Shown here: positions 59,895-64,000 of the stretch, in pieces
Position numbering within the stretch: position 1 is the stretch's first letter
Layout: the number at the start of each line of letters is the position of its first letter
Translations under genes and position numbers: made by a program
Assembly (NCBI RefSeq): GCF_029873635.1
Contig: NC_080425.1
Span: 43,542,402 to 43,606,401 of the forward strand
Direction of reading: 5' to 3'
Length of the DNA stretch: 64,000 nt
From: Malania oleifera
Taxonomy: Eukaryota; Streptophyta; Magnoliopsida; Santalales; Ximeniaceae
The notes under the pieces: generated by a model
The model's database searches: none
The model's input: only the letters and a program-made list of their open reading frames with translations
What the model was told of the DNA's origin: nothing

Positions 59895-60713
59895 AAAGAC
59901 AAATTAGTAACGTGTCAATCTTTGTTGACATGACTCTAGTAAAAAAAAAAAAATCAATTGGATTCACCAGGTTAGAGTAAGGTTCCATGATTAACTTCTA
60001 ATCTCTTTTGAACATAACTATTTATTTTTAAGAAAAAAAAAGTTTGCCATATAAAGGGATAAAATTTGACACTTCTTAGGGGATTAATTGACAAGATACT
60101 TAACAAACGACATTTTTCTACTCAATTAAAATAATAAATTTGAGAGATTATATTTTGAAAAATTGAAGATGTTTCTTTACTTTTAAGGGAGTTATTAATG
60201 TACGTTTAGTGGTTATAATGGGAAAAAATTGTCGAGATTTTGTTATCATTATCAATACAGGGAGAATTCATCAACTATTTTAATATTTAAAAAACAAGCA
60301 TATGAACTGTAATTGAATTTACATATTATTTAATACTACTATAATGGATTATGAAATGCCATCTAATTTTTTAAGTTAGTAATGAACTCACTGATAAAAA
60401 AAAAAGACAAAAAAAAAAAAAAAAAGAATACAAATCATATAATATAATTCCATGCTATCAAACAAAAAATTTCATATGCATTCATCATTTATTCAAATAA
60501 ATTTAATTTGCAAAAATTTAGACATGAAAAAACCTTAACCTCAAATTGGGGGTTTCCCAATGGATGCTTTAAATCACCAAATTTACTTCAATATAACCAA
60601 ATGCAACGTATAAAATACCAATTTCTACTACAAACTAACAAAAATTTCAACTTGAATTTCAGAATCTTAGTAAAACAAGAACAAGGTTTAATATAGGAAA
60701 CCATGTTGGCTTT
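59895..60713. other. AT-rich spacer without recognisable features
   Basis: Several A-runs (near 59941 and 60399-60425). No coding or element signature seen. The last five bases (AACCA) are the TSD of solo LTR I. Confidence 0.5.
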
Positions 60714-61149
60714 TCTAGGTTTTATCCCGTTTTGATAATAACAAACCAAGGCATCTGATTGTGCTACTAAGTATGTTTACAAGGATTAATGTATTAGTCA
60801 CAATAACAGATGCAAATTGGAAAGCCATGATGCATACAAGACGATGATATTTGACTATGAACATGGAGGTTATAAAGACCAAGCTTGATAATTGTGACTA
60901 TAATTATGGAGCACATGAAGTCTAAGTTTGAAGAAATTAAAAGAATTTATTTCATGTATTTTGCAAATAGGACTTGTGTGAGTACGCTATCATTGATTAT
61001 GTGAAGAAACTCATAAGTGACCTTAGTTGGACCCTACGCACTCTATATTTCATTGAAAAACATTTTATATGTGACGACCTTAATAATAATGGTATTTAAA
61101 TAATAACGAGGAAGGGAAACGGAAACAAAAACAGAAGGAATCAGCAGAC

Positions 61150-61440
61150 TTTGTCGACAAATGCTTCGCATTCGTCGACAACATTGCACTTTGGGAGAAA
61201 TAACTGAGGGAAATTTATCAGTTCCTCGTCGACGAACACAAGGGATTCGTCGACGAGGGTACAAGAGGGCCTCGTAGACGAAGACAAGTTTTGTCGACGA
61301 GAAGATACTAAGAGAGGATTTTTGGGGGAGTCTGAAATTTGTCAACGAAGGTGCAGATTCGTCGACGAACTTTCTACAGGACTCATCGATGAGGTGACAT
61401 GTCTCGTCGACGAATCCGACCCTATAAATAGCAAAAACCT
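61150..61440 (+). promoter_or_regulatory. TCGTCGACGA palindrome array and TATA box of LTR H
   Basis: Ten copies in about 270 bp, including exact TTTGTCGACAAA (61150-61161), TCGTCGACGA (61226-61235 and 61247-61256) and TTCGTCGACGAA (61358-61369). TATAAATA at 61433 lies only about a dozen bases after the last copy. Confidence 0.78.
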
Positions 61441-62162
61441 AGATGTAAACTTAGAAAATTTAGAAAAATCACTCCCTCTCTCTCTCCCTTTGGTTTCTCT
61501 CACCTCTCTCTTCGATTTCGGCTCCATCGTTCACCGGATCGACGATCTGAGGCCACCACGACGCTCCTGGAGAAATTCTCTCCAAATCTGTCGGAGCGGA
61601 TCATTGGTGGAAGCTAGTCGAAATTGATCCCTGAGTTGAGGTGAGACTTTTTATGCCAAATTTGGTCTTACTGTAGTTATAGGAAATGATAATCAAGTGA
61701 AAATACTGAAATTTAGTTCTAAGAGTTGTTGGTTTCAGGGTGTTGCGTAGGAAACCCTGTTAGTGCAGGACCGGTATCTTAGGGGGTTTCTTTCCAGCGT
61801 CAGGTAAGGGAATAAACTAAAGCAGTTATTTTCCAAGCAAATCATTATTATTTATCTGTAAATTAATTTTCAATACAGTATGTATTATGTCTGTATATTA
61901 CAAAGGAAATGTACATTTGAGAAAATACTGCTATTATGTTGAAATGTATATATATGTATGAGATGTCAGAAATTATGATTTTGGAATACAATGTATGGTT
62001 TTATACGACAAATGTGTGGCATGAATATTACTTTACGTGAGAAGTATTATGATATGACAATGTTATGAATGAAGTATGTTTTTCAGAGATTATGAAAGAA
62101 TGCAGTACATTATGATTTTAAAGTACATGATAATAATCTATTATTCAAAATGATATGTATGA

Positions 62163-62303
62163 GATATTCGGCGCAAGGCCGTGATTGATAGCCGGCACGA
62201 GGCTGTGTTTTATGTATGATTTCGACGCGATGTCGTATTTATGAAATGTTCGGCACGAGGCCATATTTATGAAATGTTTGGCACAAGACCGTATTTATGA
62301 AAT
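62163..62303. repeat. Tandem repeat of about 30 bp in LTR H
   Basis: Four to five loose copies of 'atgaaatgttcggcacgaggccatattt'; units vary at CpG positions. Confidence 0.8.
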
Positions 62304-64000
62304 TATAAAAATGTTATCAATCTATTTATGTTAAATGTTATATTATCATGTACTATATGTTATTAGAACCCGGATGTTAGTTTAGTTCAGTTTTAGGAGC
62401 ACGGTACCGTAGCTTATAGATAAGATATCTATGTTTAGATTGGTGCTAACCACCCCACGAGAGCGTGGGAGATGGATAGTCGATGTGGCTTTCAGTGCAG
62501 AGTGTAGACGTCCACCTGGCAGTCCGGACCAGGGTGTGGCGGGCCCATCGTACTTATAGACATTTTTGACTCGGTAGTGGTCAACTAGCCATTGTCGGGT
62601 CCCGCCTTTGGACTGCACAACCCGTCATGGGGGGTAATACATGACATCAACTAGCTATTCATCCTGGGTATGTTTTCAGTATTATTAGCAATACCAGACA
62701 GTCATGATTAATATGATTTATTAGAAATATGAAAGTATACGTTTTTGCAATTAGTAAATGATGAATGTTTTCTGGTATGATGTTTGTACTGTATATCTAT
62801 ATTATCATTAAGAATTCATGTTGTCACACAGTTGTATTTAGTTTATTTTCCCTTACAGAGAAATGTCTCATGCCCGAACATTAAATGATTTTCAGGGAAC
62901 CCAGAAAGACCGGCGGATCGAGGCCGCTGTTGAGATAAAGTAGTACTACCCCGTTAGGAGGGTAAGTTTTGATCTAGGGGCGGGAAATACATGTTGTAGG
63001 TCCCTAGATATGAGTATATTTTTGTATTTTTGGAGATTGTATGTAAATATAGTGTTTTGGGATTATAGATAACTTTGGTATTTTGTATTTTTTGGTAATG
63101 AGGTTGATGGTTTACATTTACTGCTGCCTAAGTTTCACTGTGTATGACAAGTGTCCCCACTACCCACAGGTTCAGGTTGACTATTTTATTTATTCTGTTT
63201 TATTATATGAATATCTAAGATGGTCGTTAAATGTGCAAAAATTATTTCAAAGTGTTAAAATCATTTTTGGAATGAAAAAAACCCAAAACAAGATTTTCCG
63301 AATGCCCTTCTTTTTTCTTCCGCCGCATTGATATGCAATTTTCTCAATCAATAACTTCTCATCTTCAAATATGTTTAACACAAAAGTTGTGGGATTTTTT
63401 TCTTATCTTTGTTTTAGTACCAAGATCGCCATATGTGGAGTTCTATAACAAAATTTATGCCTCAAATACTAAAGGGTGTTCGCAAGTGAAATTGCCCAGA
63501 AATTCGGGCGACTGACTTCTCAATTCGATCAATTGAAAATCATGGCAGATTGCTGCAACGGCCATAAAATGATTAGTTTTCAAAAGATAAATTATTTTTA
63601 AAAGGCCAATGGCCATAAAACAGTTAGTAGACCATCGTGTCTATAAATATAAGGTTTCTAACTTATTTTAGTAAGGAGAAAAAGAAAGATATACATCCAT
63701 CATACAAATCTAAGTTTTTGAACTTTTGTTGAAAATCTTTCTCGAGCAATTGGTAAATTTTTTTTGTTTATGTTTCAAATGCTCACCATCTAGTTACTCC
63801 TTGAACTTTATTTCATAATCATATTGAGAGTGTATTAGTTTGCTATTTTCATTGTACTTATTCGCTCATTTGAGGAGCATTCTTTGTACACTTATTTTCG
63901 TTGATTCCACTTGTGGTTAAAATTGTTAAGGATTTACTTAAATTTTGTAAATACCCAATTTAACCCCATATTGGGACTATACCATTTCTAACAAACCACA

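Larger units (their letters stand above)
61070..63231 (+). mobile_element. Gypsy-type solo LTR H inside LTR I
   Basis: Starts TGTGACGACC. The likely end GGTCGTTAAA (63222-63231) is an imperfect inverted copy of that start. It has a palindrome array, TATAAATA, a CT-rich leader (61470-61515) and a Glu/Gly-poor, non-coding remainder. The left flank TTATA has no matching right TSD at that end (TTATA does recur at 63203), so the right boundary may be off by tens of bases. Confidence 0.65.
60714..63993 (+). mobile_element. Solo LTR I (Copia-like), split by gypsy LTR H
   Basis: TGTTGGCTTTTC... to ...CCATTTCTAACA, flanked by a perfect TSD AACCA (60709-60713 and 63994-63998). The start resembles Copia A's LTR start (TGTTGGCC..., 'ttttgataataacaaac'). 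TATAAATA lies at 63642-63649. About 1.1 kb remains after removing H. No palindrome array is evident in its U3. Confidence 0.85.

Noticed and set aside
61043..61627. Overlapping frames on both strands in LTR H
   Set aside because: Coincide with the TCGTCGACGA array and the CT-rich leader; no protein family signature.
63203..63207. TTATA as right TSD of LTR H
   Set aside because: It would give the LTR an end without the inverted GGTCG motif; the GGTCGTTAAA end at 63222-63231 fits the LTR start better, so the matter is left open.

Overview
The window is a plant nuclear genome segment made almost entirely of transposable elements. The elements are Copia (SIRE/Maximus-like), Ty3/gypsy (Tat-like, chromovirus-like, Athila-like), a hAT-type DNA transposon and a probable LINE tail. 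A plastid 23S rRNA fragment and a retrocopy of cytosolic ribosomal protein uL14 (RPL23) also point to a land plant, probably a eudicot with a large repeat-rich genome; the species cannot be named from this sequence. I found no intact host gene. Every long reading frame belongs to a decayed retrotransposon.

Layout. (1) 1-10263: Copia element A, with the start of its 5' LTR outside the window, a disrupted gag-pol and a disrupted extra 'env-like' ORF. (2) 10264-12368: 3' end of an Athila-like gypsy element. (3) 12369-20725: Copia element B, non-autonomous, with a gag remnant and no pol. (4) 20726-22952: unclassified LTR-like sequence with a minus-strand promoter architecture. (5) 22953-32098: Copia element C, whose 3' LTR lost its U3 and later gained a 307-bp plastid 23S rRNA fragment. 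(6) 32099-57968: a Tat-lineage gypsy element broken by nested insertions. These are solo LTR F (37337-39131), solo LTR G (39248-49517), which itself contains a chromovirus-type gypsy composite (39943-46919) and a hAT element with an RPL23 retrocopy (47171-48248), and solo LTR D (51395-53786). (7) 57969-59894: solo LTR E. (8) 60714-63993: solo LTR I, containing gypsy LTR H (61070 to about 63231).

Target-site duplications (TSDs) support the nesting. They are perfect for G (GCCAT), D (GAAAG), I (AACCA) and the hAT element (ACCATAAC), and near-perfect for F and E. The Tat protease and integrase reading frames resume on the far side of F, G and D.

The strongest unexplained pattern is that most of these unrelated LTR families carry, just upstream of the TATA box, a dense array of short palindromes with a CpG core and a family-specific sequence. 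The Copia versions fit one scheme, GTTC-R-G-N-CG-N-C-Y-GAAC. The gypsy versions are TTCGTCGACGAA and an AAAACCG/CGGTTTT type. In element A the same array reappears inside the element, ahead of the env-like ORF, as if it were a second promoter. All motif counts and boundaries were read by eye; no alignment or database search was run.
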